A stretch of 64,000 bases of DNA. Source: Cardiocondyla obscurior (taxonomy: Eukaryota > Arthropoda > Insecta > Hymenoptera > Formicidae). The notes under the pieces are model-generated. The model made no database searches, was not told the origin of the DNA, and saw nothing but the letters and a program-made list of their open reading frames with translations. Below are positions 38,533 through 50,095 of the stretch, piece after piece (positions within the stretch are counted from its first letter, which is position 1; every line of letters starts with the position of its first letter). The translations under genes were made by a program, and so were the position numbers. The DNA lies in assembly GCF_019399895.1 (NCBI RefSeq), contig NC_091873.1:3976001-4040000 (forward strand), in the 5' to 3' direction.

Positions 38533-41500
38533 GAGCCATCGTTTTTTTTTCTTTTTTTTTCCCTCTTGCATGGTGGCCGCGCGCGACTCGCGACGCTCCG
38601 GCGGCGTCGTATTCGTTTTGTACATTTGATTTTCCGGATTTTTGTGGAGGGGTGCCGAGTGCCTTTCTGAATATTCCCTGGCCGTAGCGTCGCGCCGTCG
38701 TGTACCTCGGACGAAAATGAAAACCAGGCGGGGACAGCCACCCTCTCTTCCCCCTTTCGAATAAGGGTGCGAAACCGAACGCTTCCTCGTTACGCGTATA
38801 TTTCTAGCACGCAATGCGTATGTATGCGCGAATGTGCGTGCGCGTGTGTGTATATGAGAAAGAAAGAAAAAAATGAGAGAGGAAAAAAAAAAGTGAGAGA
38901 TAAAAAAAAGCATGGCCTTCTTCTCCCTTTGTAATTTTAATCCGCCGTATACTCGCCTCCGAAGTTTTAACGCGAGCTCACCGAAGACTTGTAGCAGTTT
39001 TGTAAACATTTACTTCACGCTGTTAGGATAGCACGCCGAGCGCGAAAAGCAGCGGGCGAAGGAGCGGTCCAGGGGGTGGGTAAGGGTGCATGTTTGATAT
39101 TAAGAGTGAAATGCGCTTAAGTAATTTTAAAGCCGGGCGACGCCGATCTTTTTTGAGTGCTTCGAGAGACCATCGAACTGTCTCCTCTCTATTTCGATCG
39201 TATCCCGTAAATTAATTAATCTCCCTCGGGTCTTCCGTTTGCCCCGGGGACTCCGGCGAATATCAAACGCCGACGAAGCGACAGGATTTCGCGTGCGATA
39301 TCTTAAAACCGTCTGCGTTATCTTTCCGGAGGATTCGATCGGATCTGTTATTCTCATCGGACGCTCAAAAATAAGGAAACCGCGCGGCGGCGTGGCTCGA
39401 GAATTTCCAGATAGAGTCGCGCGAACGGACAAGATACCGAGAGAGCGAGGTAACTCGTAGTCGATTATCAGAAAGTATGAATCCCCGGGTTGTAAAGCAC
39501 CGCCGTCAATTGGGTCACTTAGGGATCCATTGAATCGATGAGCCGCGGTATACGCGCGCGGCAAGTCCGATTCATTCTCGCAATCGGACGCGCTATTGTC
39601 CCGCGTCCCCCGTGGTCCTTCCTTTCAGAGCGCTAATAAGATCGAAATCCGAGGCGGGCGAGGCTGGACCAGGCCTAATTCAGCGTGGGCCAGGCGCGCA
39701 ATTGTTCGAGCCCACCCGACGTAATTCTTCAATTCCGTGGCCGGCCTTTGTCGGACGAGTTTAGACGGCGCGAACAGTGGCGCGCCTTCAACGAGGCGCG
39801 ACTCCTCGTCCTTGCCGTCGTCAATGCCGAACGTGTCTTCGACCTCGCTCTCGCGACGATCTTCTTGCCCGACATCGGTTTCGCGCGACACGCTCCCTCC
39901 GGGTCGTGTCGATTCACGTCGCAGCGATGTTTCCGTGCACGATCGACAATCATTTTTATTAGTTTTTTTAATTGTCGATTGTCACCGTCGAGAAAAATTG
40001 ATTTTGCACTACGTATGAACAAAGATTGTGATGATGATACATTGTCACCGATCAACGGTTAGATTAAACGAAGAAAAGAAAACATACCCGAAAATTTTCC
40101 CACGGAGCGGATGTCTTAATACTAATATTTCCATGCAAATTACACTATTTTTAATTAACTAATTAGCACACCACCGGCTCTTAGAAAAATTGCGCGACTT
40201 AGACGAGATAATGGAAATTTATAAGACTGAAGCTGCGTGGCAATAATAACGAAGGGGAAGGACTTTAATTTAATATTCAGTAACGGATGGACCGCTCCTT
40301 CGCCACGAAAACTCACAAAATTGCCGCTGATGAGAAGCCGGGATAAAAAAAAAATTAACGAATTGCGCGCGATGAAAACGCGAAGAAAAATAAAATAGAG
40401 AGAAAGAGAGAATGCAAGCGACAAGAAAGAGGTGCATTAATCGATCTGTAAATATATAATGAATGCCTGCTGTATTTATATAGTTATATACGTTAAATAT
40501 ATCGACCTAAAAAAATGAAAGTAGCAGCTAATAAAGCAACTGACGTAATCATGGGCGAATTAACCCGTTAGTCGTAATGTTATTGCGAGACTAATTATTG
40601 TAATAAGGGAAAAGCGCGTCGTGGATGCAAACGCCCAGAAAAAAGAAACAATAGGAACCGATCAACGAAGAAGAGGGCAAGAATTTTTTTTGTTGAACGC
40701 GCGTATCGCATCCCTCGTTTGTTATTGCCATTTGCCTCGTAGCGAAGCGATCTGTCTTCTTGGATCGCGGTTTTTCTTCGCCGATCCCCGAGTTTTACTC
40801 GGGAAACGGCGCCGGCGAAACGCGACCGATTTCGCCATCGCTCAATCGAGTCGCTTTGTAATTATTATCTATGTGAATAGCAAGCGGAAGAACGAAAGAG
40901 TGAGAGAGAGAGAGAGAGAAATGTTTTGACTACACCGTATAACAATTAACACTCTAGCACGATGCATATTTTACCGAACGCGCTAAAAAAAAGGGAAGAA
41001 AAAAAAAACTCCGCGGAAAATTCCTACGGAACTTATTGCGTTACACGTTTAGCTATTTAATGCGTTTTTATAGCAATATTTATTGTTGCGCCCGTGTTTA
41101 ATATGTGATATAGGGCTACTTATATTATTGTCTCGTTATTCGCTCGCGGTCTCGTTTAATTAAGCGCGACTAATCAACGGGGAACGCCTCGTTTCGGCGG
41201 CGAGGACGCGAGGACGAGCCTGAAAATCGCGAGACTCCAAACGATTGTTCGCGTTGCCGGCGCAATCAAACATTGTAATTTGTTTAATTGATTACGGCCG
41301 ATCGCCGCACGGCCGTAGAGCTCGGCTTGATAATGCTAATTATGCGTGTAATCCGATGGCGATTGCAATTAATTGAGCTTTTCAAAAGCAATCCCGTCAA
41401 CCGGATATGTAATTTCGTAGCCGTGGATTTCAAGTTTGTACGATTTTTCGCTTCAAAATTTTTAATCATGTTTTTCTTTTTTTATATCGCTCAACGGAAA

Positions 41501-41728
41501 AGGAAGATCTAATAAGGATCCCAGTTTAGGAAGTTAATCCCAAAGAGTCTCGGTCCCGACCTCGTTGCAACGAGCAATGTGTGTATCCCGAATAATTTCG
41601 ATCAGCTCTCGATTAAAGCACTTATCGAAATTGAACGAGAAAGCGTGCGTTAGTACGGAAAACGTTGGATAAGGGGAATGCTCTAGCGGAGAAGACAAAT
41701 GCGATCGAGATGAGCAATTCTACATATG

Positions 41729-41736
<8 letters not shown>

Positions 41737-41778
<42 letters not shown>
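41737..41778. repeat. AT microsatellite followed by TG repeat
   Basis: A run of alternating TA of about 40 bases passes into a short TG-rich tract. Confidence 0.9.
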
Positions 41779-41785
<7 letters not shown>

Positions 41786-43263
41786 GTGTGTGTGAGTGTG
41801 TACGCGTGCATTTGTATATCGCGCATTCTAAATTACATACACCTACACACACGCGAGCGCGCGACAGTGGCGCGCGCGCGCGTATTATTATAAATGTTAT
41901 ACGAGAGATTAAGCAAATTATTATTATTATTATTATCGCGGTTGATTACGTCGCAACGACGCGTCCGCCGATCGTTGACGATCTGTAAAAACTGTTTACG
42001 AATGAATGGCGAATAAGATATTATACGACAATGAGTCTACCTGTTTATTGCGTTGAGTCTAATAATTGAACAAAAAAAATAATAAAAAGAAGGCTGTAAA
42101 AAGAATTAATGACGATAATATTACTATCGCCGGATAAAGTAATCGTCATTTTATTAAGAAAGACGGTGAGTATTGATTTCGTATTTATGGTAAAAACATG
42201 AAAGTATAATTGCAGATTCTTGGAAACTATAATCGTGTAACCAATGTGGATTTGACACTTAAAGATTTATGTTAATATTTTTATAGCTTATAAAATATTT
42301 AACAGTTTAAAAAAATTTTTTTTTGGCTCGGAGATTCTGCTTTATTATTGCGAACAGAACGTACAATAAATATTCATGTCCCACTTTACATCGTACTGTT
42401 TTATTGCTGCTGTTACAATTACAATAGTCTGCACTTTTTTTTTTTATCACGTAATGAATGTAACATAAATATATGTAATGGCAGAATTAATAATGATATC
42501 ATTACAGAACTTGCCACATTTTGCAATACGGTGTTTACAGAGTACGACTTACTTATTGTCGTTATAATTTGAAATCACTCGAGTAATTGTTGGACATTTA
42601 GAATGGGACGTTTTCTATCCTTTTCTGTTTCTCTAAATTTGTAAAACCTTCACACGGCAAACGCGAAGGATCGAAATTCCTAAATAATCTATACATTGCA
42701 TTACAATTCTTTTGGCAAAGTATAAAAGTCTTAATTATTTTTATTCTAGAGAAGACATCTTTTTGGAATCTATTTCAGAATTGTGCCTAATTAAGCTGCT
42801 TCTCTCAAGGTATCTTAGTTTTACATCTCACGAAAGAGTCTTGGTTCATGGTACTTCACTCCATACCGAGTAAATGTCTACTGAAATCCGACCTTCGGGA
42901 GAAATATGTTGTTTCAAGTTTCGGGAAATTGCAGTTTTCCGGCCTTTATATTTGATACGATATATTGTTCGCATTTCTTTGAATTTCAGCATTTTCTTTC
43001 CTCCAACGAATTATCGTAACATCTTCTCAAGGTGTGAGACACCTTTACCATCTTCTTTTCGTTGCTTGACTGTTGTTGTCAAAGATTTTTGTCAATTCGT
43101 GTCTTCTCGATATGCCACTCCGATATCTAGATCCGATAACGCGAATGACACACATCATTACATTAATATATCCTTGTGTGAAATCTTATCTTCTATAATC
43201 TTCTCCGTTCGCTTCCGGGAACATCGTCACAAGTAATACGTTCTTTGATAAGGAGTAACAATT

Positions 43264-43889
43264 TTAATGTATGCAATCGCTTTTCTTGATCAGACTTAAA
43301 AGCCGGATTAACATTTTAATGCCATCCCGATAATTTCGATCCAATTCATTATTCTCACCCGGGAAGACGTGTGTAAAGTCGATCATCTTCACTTTGACCC
43401 ACTTACACTTATCCATTGAAACGTCATCATCTTTCTTCGTAACATCGTTCGTGCACAAAATTGAAAAATGGCTTGGGCTGGATTGACATAATCGGTCCGT
43501 ATTGACATTCAAGTTGCAAGATTTGATCGGATTAGGTATCTGCTTGCACATTGACACGGGCTCGCTTGCACTTTTCTTTAGTCTTGATCTAAACATTAAG
43601 TCGTTTGTTCCAGATAAATACTTGTTAGGTACTATACAGGGAACGGATCCACATGTCATATCTTTGCTGAATTTCGATACCGAGTGAAGGGCAGAACTAT
43701 CAGTTTTTAATGGGCAATGCTGTCGTAAGTGTTGAGCGTCGTATGCGACCAGAAGTGAGCTGGAATAGAACCGATATTTCCGTTGAATATTGAAGAGCCG
43801 CTCGATCTTGTATAAATATGTCAAGATTTCAGAGACCAATTGCCGACAGATTGGTTTTCCAGGTATCGCGTTCAAGAAGTCTTCCAGTG
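43264..43889 (-). CDS. IPMK: IPMK coding exon 4, C-terminal part
   Basis: 626-nt exon after acceptor TTACACAG. It joins as VVEALEDFLNAIPGKP, then has YRFYSSSLLVAYD, a Ser/Lys-rich insert, MIDFTHVFPG and a final YRDGIKMLIRLLSLI helix. Confidence 0.9.
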
Positions 43890-45578
43890 CTGTGTAAAAA
43901 TAAAAAGAAGTATATTAATACAATTATAAAAAATGGGAAGCTTAACAATTTTATCATTTAATAACAGTCTTATCGCTAGATTAGATATAATATATTGTAA
44001 AAAGTCTTTTTTTTAATTCATAATCCCGATTTAACGATTAATTTGTTCAGATCTTGTCGATGCAAAATTATCGCTTGATGATAATGATTTAATTTCAATT
44101 ATATCAATATACAAAATTAAATTAAAAAAAAAAAAAAAAAACTGCAACATTAATTACATTTTTTATTCCTGAAAATATACTTTGTAAAGATATTATATTT
44201 TGTCTAATAGCTGTATGAACCAAAATTAAAATTTTGTTCCGTTAGTATTGAAATTGCTAAATACAATAAATATCCATTCACTTGTAATCGATGATCAATG
44301 AGTTAAGACTTAACTTTAACCTTAAGTTTGAATTGAAAGCAGGCTATCCCAGCTATTTAAGAAAATTCAGCACTCCCTACATCCTGAAATACTTTTAATA
44401 CTCATAAATCTTGGTTGAATTTGCGCCAGTTATTCTTTTTCTTATCAACTTCGTATGTCTTCTAAAACTCTAAAGCAGATACCTTCCACAACGCCCTCGA
44501 CACCAAGTTGTTTGCCATAATCTCTGTCATATTTCCTTAATCGTCCAGATAAGACAGAATATACTTGATAACCTGTTATACAAAAACCGTAAGTACGCTT
44601 CGATTCGCCATACTTGAGCTCTTCGGTTCTCCTCTTCTCTGGCGTGGCTAAAGGATCCCACGTGCGAGAGCCAATCTTGATATCTATCACACATGGTTCG
44701 GCCATGCCTTTTGTTATATTCCTAAGCATGAGGAACTTTGTACCTGTTATCGGACAAAACGCGGTTTAGTAAAGAAGAGATATCTAGATAAAATATATAA
44801 TTACTTATTCAAATGTTATATTTACATATCAAACTCGAAAAATTTTATATTACAGATAATGTGTATATAAATTACATAAATATATATATAAGTATATATA
44901 CACATATATACATGTATGCACACACGTGATGTACGAAAATTTACAAAAAGTTAACTTCTATTTCACAGTTTATTCACAAAATCATCGCCTCACATTTGCG
45001 AGCTGTCAAGAAAATCCTTACGGTTATTAAAGACACGCAGTTCCGTTGTGCCGTAATAACGCGGAACAAACTTTTTCAGCTCTGTCGCAACAAAGTCATG
45101 CGAATTCTTCAAGTTTTCGTAGAATGCAATTTCTCTTTCGCCAAGGATCACTTTAGTCGCTGGTTTCAATATATGACCAGACCGTCTGCATATCAGCATA
45201 CCTGCAATCACAAGTAATCGTCAATTTAATATTAAGTCAGATATAAACGTATCAACTAGATAAAAAATATACCAAAATACTTTTGAGATTAAACATAATT
45301 TTATAAATGTATGTGCCACTTGCAATATATATTTAAGAGTATTTCAGTAATTTGAGCAAATTTAAATTGTTGATATTATTTATCGTAGCTTTAAATCTCA
45401 CTGAGTGCACCTTACCTATAGTTTGTTTCTCGCCGTTGAAAGGATGCCCAGCTATTTGACATTCTAAAGGTGTCAGTCCACCGGGAAACATACAGCTAGA
45501 CGATCCCGGTGCAACCATATTGTTCCACTGTATATGCGGCAGCTTCTCGATATCCTCGTCCGGGTCTACGGTCGTCAT
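43264..45578 (-). CDS. IPMK: Inositol polyphosphate multikinase (IPMK/Ipk2)
   Basis: IPMK phosphorylates inositol phosphates at the 6- and 3-positions on the route to IP5 and inositol pyrophosphates, in nucleus and cytoplasm. CDS on the - strand: 45578-45416, 45201-45022, 44743-44483 and 43889-43264. These total 1,230 nt, or 409 residues plus stop, close to the roughly 416 residues of the human protein (from memory). Visible motifs: QIAGHPF near the N-terminus, LKKFVPRYYG, the family signature PxxxDxKxG as PCVIDIKIG (residues 131-139), SSSLL (about 244-248) and the catalytic MIDFTHVF (Asp372). A poorly conserved polar insert of about 110 residues lies between SSSLL and MIDF, as in other IPMKs. 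The start ATG at 45,578 follows a candidate 5' UTR acceptor. IP3 3-kinase or IP6 kinase is less likely on length and motif spacing. Confidence 0.9.
44483..44743 (-). CDS. IPMK: IPMK coding exon 3 with the PxxxDxKxG signature
   Basis: 261-nt exon. It encodes TKFLMLRNITKG, PCVIDIKIG, TWDPLATPEKR, a GFCITGYQVY strand and DYGKQLGVEG. It ends at VVE plus one base before GTATCT. Reading through this donor gives a frame that stops soon after, which supports the splice. Confidence 0.92.
45022..45201 (-). CDS. IPMK: IPMK coding exon 2
   Basis: 180-nt exon after acceptor GATTGCAG. It encodes MLICRRSGHILKP and EREIAFYENL, then LKKFVPRYYGTTELRV, and ends within FNNR at donor GTAAGG. Confidence 0.9.
45416..45578 (-). 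CDS. IPMK: IPMK coding exon 1
   Basis: Starts MTTVDPDEDIEKL and ends within QIAGHPFNGEKQTIG at donor GTAAGG, one base into a Gly codon. A possible 5' UTR acceptor (TTTGCAG) ends at 45,604, 26 bases before the ATG. Confidence 0.82.
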
Positions 45579-46793
45579 AATTAATAAGGATCGCTGATTA
45601 CCTCTGCAAATTAAACAATTCATTGATAACCAACAGAGCTTTAGTCCACCGCCAGGTACCTCGTACCTCCTGATAACGTGAATAGCAACACCTTCACGTT
45701 ATCATCGCGTTTCGTTACGTCAATAGTTCCATGCAAAAATTTCTGGCCGCTCAAATTGTGTCTCTCTCTCTCTCTCTCGCTAACGAAACAAACGTTCGGC
45801 GAGGAAAAACAGTGAGGAAAAACGCCTGCAATTTCAACTGCAAATAACAGGATTATTGTTTCGTCATTATAATCCAAGGCTGTCAAGCCAGAGGAGAGGA
45901 AGGAGAGGCAAAAAACCGTCCTTGTCGCATGTATACCTTTCTTCTCTCCTCCCTCGTTGTGGACCGAACGCGACGGCGAATTAAAACAAATACCGGCTGC
46001 GCGTTAGATCTTGCCCGCGGAAGTTTCCTCACCGCGGCATGCGACGAATACAGTCGTTAATCCGATCGTCCTCGACTAATCTCTGGCTTTGGGCCGCTTA
46101 TCTCTTTATCTAACCCTCTCGGTTTATTATTTCTTGTACAAACGTTGACAAACGCGTGACGTCTGCGAGTTGTTGTTATCATGACGGCACGTAACAACAA
46201 GGTAACAATTTTTCTTCGAGCAACACTTTTTTTTTTTTTTTCTCTTCCGACGGCGACCGACCTCGCGGGGCTCCAATCTCACTGTTCCAACCGTGAAAAG
46301 CTCTTTGTCCTTCGCCGCTGCGTCTCGGGATCGTTATCGTCGCGCTAACGGAGTGCTCCGTAAATACGTCCTCGCTTACTCGCGATCGGGCTTTCACGTT
46401 GAAATTATGCCTTTTCCTTTCGCGAGAATTTCTTCCTTCTCCTCTGAAAAGCAATTTGTTAGAATAGAACGATTGACGGAACCGAGCTGCGAGCGATCAA
46501 ATCGTAATCGCCGAAGCTTGCAAAGCCTTCGAACGCAAATGCAGCTCCTCTCGCGAAAAGAAAGGAAATAAAAACGTCTAACCTCACTGTCTTCTCCTCC
46601 ACCGTTCCTCCTCGCTGTTATCTTTCGCGCGAGCACATTCCGCGCGAAGATAATGAAATCGATATATTAAACACGCACTCACTTGCTGTTCTTCTCTCTC
46701 GCTCTTTCTCTCCCTCTATCTATCTATCTCTCTCTCTCTCTCTCCCGCTGCTCTTTGGTCGGTTATTACCCCGCTGTGCGTGCGAATATAACC
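45579..46793. other. IPMK 5' region and intergenic DNA
   Basis: Contains the likely IPMK 5' UTR and promoter (- strand), a perfect 12-bp inverted repeat (45,671-45,704), short CT tracts near 45,762-45,779 and 46,715-46,743, and no coding exon I can support. Confidence 0.6.
45671..45704. repeat. 12-bp perfect inverted repeat with 10-base loop
   Basis: TGATAACGTGAA (45,671-45,682) and its exact inverse TTCACGTTATCA (45,693-45,704). The right arm and adjacent bases, ACCTTCACGTTATCA, recur at about 51,655-51,669 beside the TATA box of another gene. Confidence 0.9.
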
Positions 46794-46801
46794 TATATAA
46801 A
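46794..46801 (+). promoter_or_regulatory. Candidate TATA box of a + strand transcript
   Basis: TATATAAA in the context ACCTATATAAAGAG, upstream of a region with two plausible spliced exons. No transcript data are available. Confidence 0.4.
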
Positions 46802-46829
46802 GAGTGCGCGAGAATCACTTAAAAAATAC

Positions 46830-47764
46830 ATTCGATAATCGCACGGATACACGCTCTCTCGAATGTTCCAAGTAATTCCGAGTGTACAATTCGTCGGCGA
46901 CGACTCGTTCGGCGGTGCAACTTTTACGGCGTCGGTTTTACGACGCGTTCTCCGATCGCTCGCGTCCGCTCTTGCCTGCTCCGGGTCGCGACCACAATTG
47001 TCACGATGGGAACCATTTCGTTGCGCGTGCCCCTTATCGCTGTCAAAGCGGGACCCGTAACGTCATCTACCACGAATCGAAGGTAATACATCCTAAACTC
47101 CAGTTACTTGCCGTAACTTTTCGAGCGTCCTCGGAGCGACGGCACCAAGAAACTTCCGAATCGATATTGAGATTTGTCATTTTTTTTTGTTTTAATTTGA
47201 ATTTTCATACGGCCTAAGAGAGAACAACTCAAGAATTCAGGTTTACGATATTATTACAGCACAGCACTTCTTTAGATTTATATCTGAGCGAAACAAGAAC
47301 TCTGTTTAGATAAAAATCTGAAGGAGACAAGTGTCGCACGCCGAAACTATACGAATACGAACCGTAGCCGGTTCGTCGGTCGCTTCGGGAGTTCCGCAAA
47401 GTGTTCGGGCGTCATTCTTTTATATAAAAATTTTATAACGGGAGTGTCGTGGACTATCGTGCGAATTAATTAAATTTTGTGACAGTAATTTATCGGGCGC
47501 GTTCGCGAGTGTCCAGTGCGCGGAAGGATGACTCGACACGTCCCATCTGAGAGGAGGAGCAGGCTCGGGAAGGGCATCCTGCATCAGCGGAGCAACTCTT
47601 AGGTGAGCATAAATTTCTTTTATAAAGTCTTTATTAAAAAAAAAAAACTTCTTTTTTTATTAATTTAATTAACTAATATACTGGCATGTCTACATTAATA
47701 TTTTCCATTTTATGTTACAGTCACCGACAGAACTCTCCAACTCCGCTGAGGTTCATGTAGATTG
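46830..47764 (+). ncRNA. Possible spliced + strand transcript of unclear coding status
   Basis: A candidate exon ends at 47,602 before donor GTGAGC. A second, 44-nt candidate exon runs from 47,721 (after acceptor TATGTTACAG) to 47,764 (before donor GTAAGT). No long conserved open frame passes through them; a short ATG frame at 47,528 stops after 8 codons. They could be 5' UTR exons of a + strand gene whose later exons I did not find, an alternative 5' end of the PCGF3 gene, or a non-coding RNA. An internal donor (GTAATA near 47,083) would split the first exon. Boundaries are tentative. Confidence 0.3.
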
Positions 47765-47881
47765 GTAAGTCGCATACTTTTTTTTTTTTTTTTCATAGTT
47801 TATAATTAGTCTTTTAAAAAATAACACACGCATGATTTCTTCTAGTTTGTATAAATTACGGATTCTTGACTGTTCCCAAAA

Positions 47882-48049
47882 TTAAATTTTAAAGCGACAA
47901 TAGCGAAAATTTATTGAACTTAAATCTACGGATGTATACTTAAAAATTTTGTAGTTGTCTTCTATAAATTGCATTTCTTTTCCATTTTCTAAAGACGACA
48001 TCGTAGTTACAACTCCCAAAACTGGTTGCATTTCCTCTGTGACTGTCAC
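47882..48049 (-). CDS. MRJP-like exon 6, C-terminus
   Basis: 168 nt after acceptor TTTTAAG. The exon is too short and unpunctuated to stand out as a long frame. It encodes VTVTEEMQPVLGVVTT, then NYKIF and SSINFRYCRFKI before TAA (47,884-47,882). The INFR block aligns with the conserved NFR near the end of MRJPs, which supports the join. Confidence 0.82.
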   Translation of the reverse strand: MTVTEEMQPVLGVVTTMSSLENGKEMQFIEDNYKIFKYTSVDLSSINFRYCRFKI

Positions 48050-48499
48050 CTTAAAATTATTATTTTACTTTATAACAATAACACCCTGTATTTATAAAAT
48101 ATTAGATGTAACGATGTTAGTCGAATTTTAAGTAATTAATTATTAATAAATGTATAAAAAGCCATTGTATTTCAATATCTTACCGGTTTTGACTGGCTAG
48201 ATAGCTTGCAAACGTTCCTGCGTACTATAGACATTGCTCCAGTATCGCTGTAATATAGGGTGTGATCTACCGATTCCATGTCAACTGTCTGACTTGCCAA
48301 TTTAATCGTGTATTTAGTTTTATTATTAGCTTGATCTTTATTTGGACAATTCAGCAGATGATCTATATCTGTCCTATAGATAGCTTTTCCCGATATAGGA
48401 GCCCAATAAAGATCTAAAATATTTGACAAAAATAAATATAAATATAAAAAAATTTTTATTATTTAAAAATTGTATAAATTAAAATTAGCGCACGCTACA

Positions 48500-48530
<31 letters not shown>

Positions 48531-49992
48531 GTTTGCTACTATTAAATACTAAGAAATTACGAACAGAAACGTGATGCGACTATTAATTTAAAAATAGAAT
48601 TAACATATTTTAAATTTGTCTTTTAATCAGCTTAAAGTAGCCTTAATATTAAAATTAAAACAATACTTTTTACGTTAAAAGAAAATACTTACAACAACTC
48701 GTTTTACACTCATTGCAAATGACTGTCATACTAAAAATGCCGGCCGGGTAAATAAAAGTGTCGTGGTTTTTCAGAACAAAAAGATCATCAACTGGTTCCA
48801 TGTATTTGGATTCGATTCTACACATACTGTCCTTAACCGAGTTATAAACCACTAAACCGTTACCGTAATAGTCAGCCATAAATATCTGCAACAAAATATA
48901 GCACGTCTATTTTATTAATAAAATTATTAAATTAATAAAATTATTTTTAACTAAATTTTAATGCTATTAGTTACTACTGCAAATATAACAAGACTTTTTT
49001 TTCGTTTATTACTGTAATTAAAATAGAGATGATATACTAACGATCATATTATCCAAAAGTTGCGAGCAATCCTCACTGGGAAGAAAAACTAAAGGCTTTA
49101 CTAAGACTCCCTTACCCGTTTCGTTATTGGTAGCCATTTTTTCTGGGATATGAATAATTTTAACTACCTTATCATCTTTTAACCGAATGATTACCAATTT
49201 TGGAGAACAGAGTCTTTCATCTCTACCGACCTTGCCCGTATCCATAGCAAAGAGATGTCCACATTTCAGCTGGTTAAAGTATAAATTTTCTGCATTATTA
49301 CACTTATTTAAATAATTATTTAAATTTAAATTAAAATTATAAATAATGTAAAAATTGTATAAACGGAAGATATAAATACGTACGTCTATTCGGGCAACAT
49401 TTACAAGACCAGTACAATCGGGATGAGTTTTATTCCAGGTTTTACTATGCCACTTCCAATCTGGATATGGGCGTAACAATGGACCTCCTGCTCCTTTTTT
49501 ATCATTACTTACTACCGTTAAAGTAACAGGGCAACCTGGGCCAAATTCTTTCGGTGAAGTAACGATTACTCTACCATCTGTAAATAATTAATATTTTTGT
49601 TAATTTTATGGCAATACGAATGTTGTTACACGAAGAAAATTAATGTATAATTTAACGTATATACATATAATAAATTGTCATTTTATTTTATATTTAATTA
49701 AATACTGTGCAATTATAAATTTGTCACATAACAAAAGTATTCATATTTCTGTACAAAATAATTTAGAACTGTTTTAAATAGTATAATTTATCAGTGTACC
49801 AGAAACTTTTTTTCCATCGTCCGTTATGCACTGTGTTGGGTCGTAATTGCCAGTATCATTCGCTTGCTTCATCTGGGTTTCATTATCCCACGTATAATCA
49901 AGGTACCTCCATACGTAGTCACACGTTATATTATCACTTCCAAATGACATAATCACCATTCTTAGAATTAGAATGATAAATAAAATCTTCAT
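47882..49992 (-). CDS. Yellow / major royal jelly protein (MRJP)-like secreted protein
   Basis: CDS on the - strand: 49992-49800, 49577-49384, 49269-49042, 48885-48693, 48413-48184 and 48049-47882. These total 1,206 nt, or 401 residues plus stop, a normal length for the family. The protein starts with a hydrophobic signal peptide (MKILFIILILRMVIMSFG). It then has VWRYLDYTWDNE, a GRVIVTSP strand, NVARIDLKCGHLFAMDTGK (the family CG.L...DTG signature), MADYYGNGLVVYN, DLYWAPISGKA-type sequence and a C-terminal INFR block. Yellow/MRJP proteins are secreted six-bladed beta-propellers with roles in pigmentation, reproduction, venom or royal jelly; the role here cannot be read from sequence. It is quite divergent, so I give no specific paralogue name. 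Several Asn-X-Ser/Thr sites are present. A TATA box lies about 95 bp upstream of the start. Confidence 0.88.
48184..48413 (-). CDS. MRJP-like exon 5
   Basis: 230 nt after acceptor ATTTTAG. Encodes LYWAPISGKAIYRTDIDHLL, the next propeller blade, and ends in phase 0 after SKP at donor GTAAGA. Confidence 0.87.
48693..48885 (-). CDS. MRJP-like exon 4
   Basis: 193 nt after acceptor GTTGCAG. Encodes IFMADYYGNGLVVYNS and ends TSC plus one base at donor GTAAGT. Two cysteine-containing clusters (CNEC, SCC or SCY at the join) are unusual for the family. Confidence 0.87.
49042..49269 (-). CDS. MRJP-like exon 3 with CG.LFAMDTG signature
   Basis: 228 nt. Acceptor AACCAG immediately precedes LKCGHLFAMDTGK. 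An in-frame extension upstream is open, but the splice gives the expected NVARIDLKCGHL join. It ends at LLDNMI before donor GTTAGT. Confidence 0.85.
49384..49577 (-). CDS. MRJP-like exon 2
   Basis: 194 nt after acceptor TTTACAG. Encodes DGRVIVTSPKEFGPGCPVTL, then LLRPYPDWKW and LVNVARID, ending in phase 0 at donor GTACGT. Confidence 0.88.
49800..49992 (-). CDS. MRJP-like exon 1, signal peptide
   Basis: 193 nt. Signal peptide, then CDYVWRYLDYTWDNE and YDPTQCITDDGKKVS, one base into the next codon at donor GTACAC. Confidence 0.88.
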
Positions 49993-50082
49993 CTTTTACC
50001 GTAGTAGAATGATGTAACTATATTATCGAATTGTATCTACAGACGTTTGCAATGTAAATGCAAGTACAATGATGATCGCGAG

Positions 50083-50095
50083 GTATTTATATAGT
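50083..50095 (-). promoter_or_regulatory. TATA box of the MRJP-like gene
   Basis: On the - strand CTATATAAATACC, about 95 bp before the start ATG at 49,992, predicting a 5' UTR of roughly 65-70 nt. Confidence 0.6.

Larger units (their letters stand above)
34078..43263. other. dally 3' UTR and intergenic DNA; no other coding exon seen
   Basis: 9.2 kb without a supported gene. The proximal part must contain the dally 3' UTR, but its end is not clear; an AATAAA at 36,349-36,354 is one candidate polyadenylation signal. The rest holds AT microsatellites (36.5, 37.1 and 41.7 kb), homopolymers, a G run near 38,152 and the hairpin at 38,494-38,524. The part next to 43,263 is probably the IPMK 3' UTR on the - strand. 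Open frames here are of low complexity or match nothing I know. Confidence 0.65.

Noticed and set aside
42874..43236. 120-codon open frame on the + strand
   Set aside because: It lies in the probable IPMK 3' UTR on the opposite strand and shows no domain.
49270..49383. In-frame read-through between MRJP-like exons 2 and 3
   Set aside because: The segment translates to an Asn/Leu/Tyr-rich A/T sequence absent from the family, and removing it as an intron restores the conserved NVARIDLKCG join.
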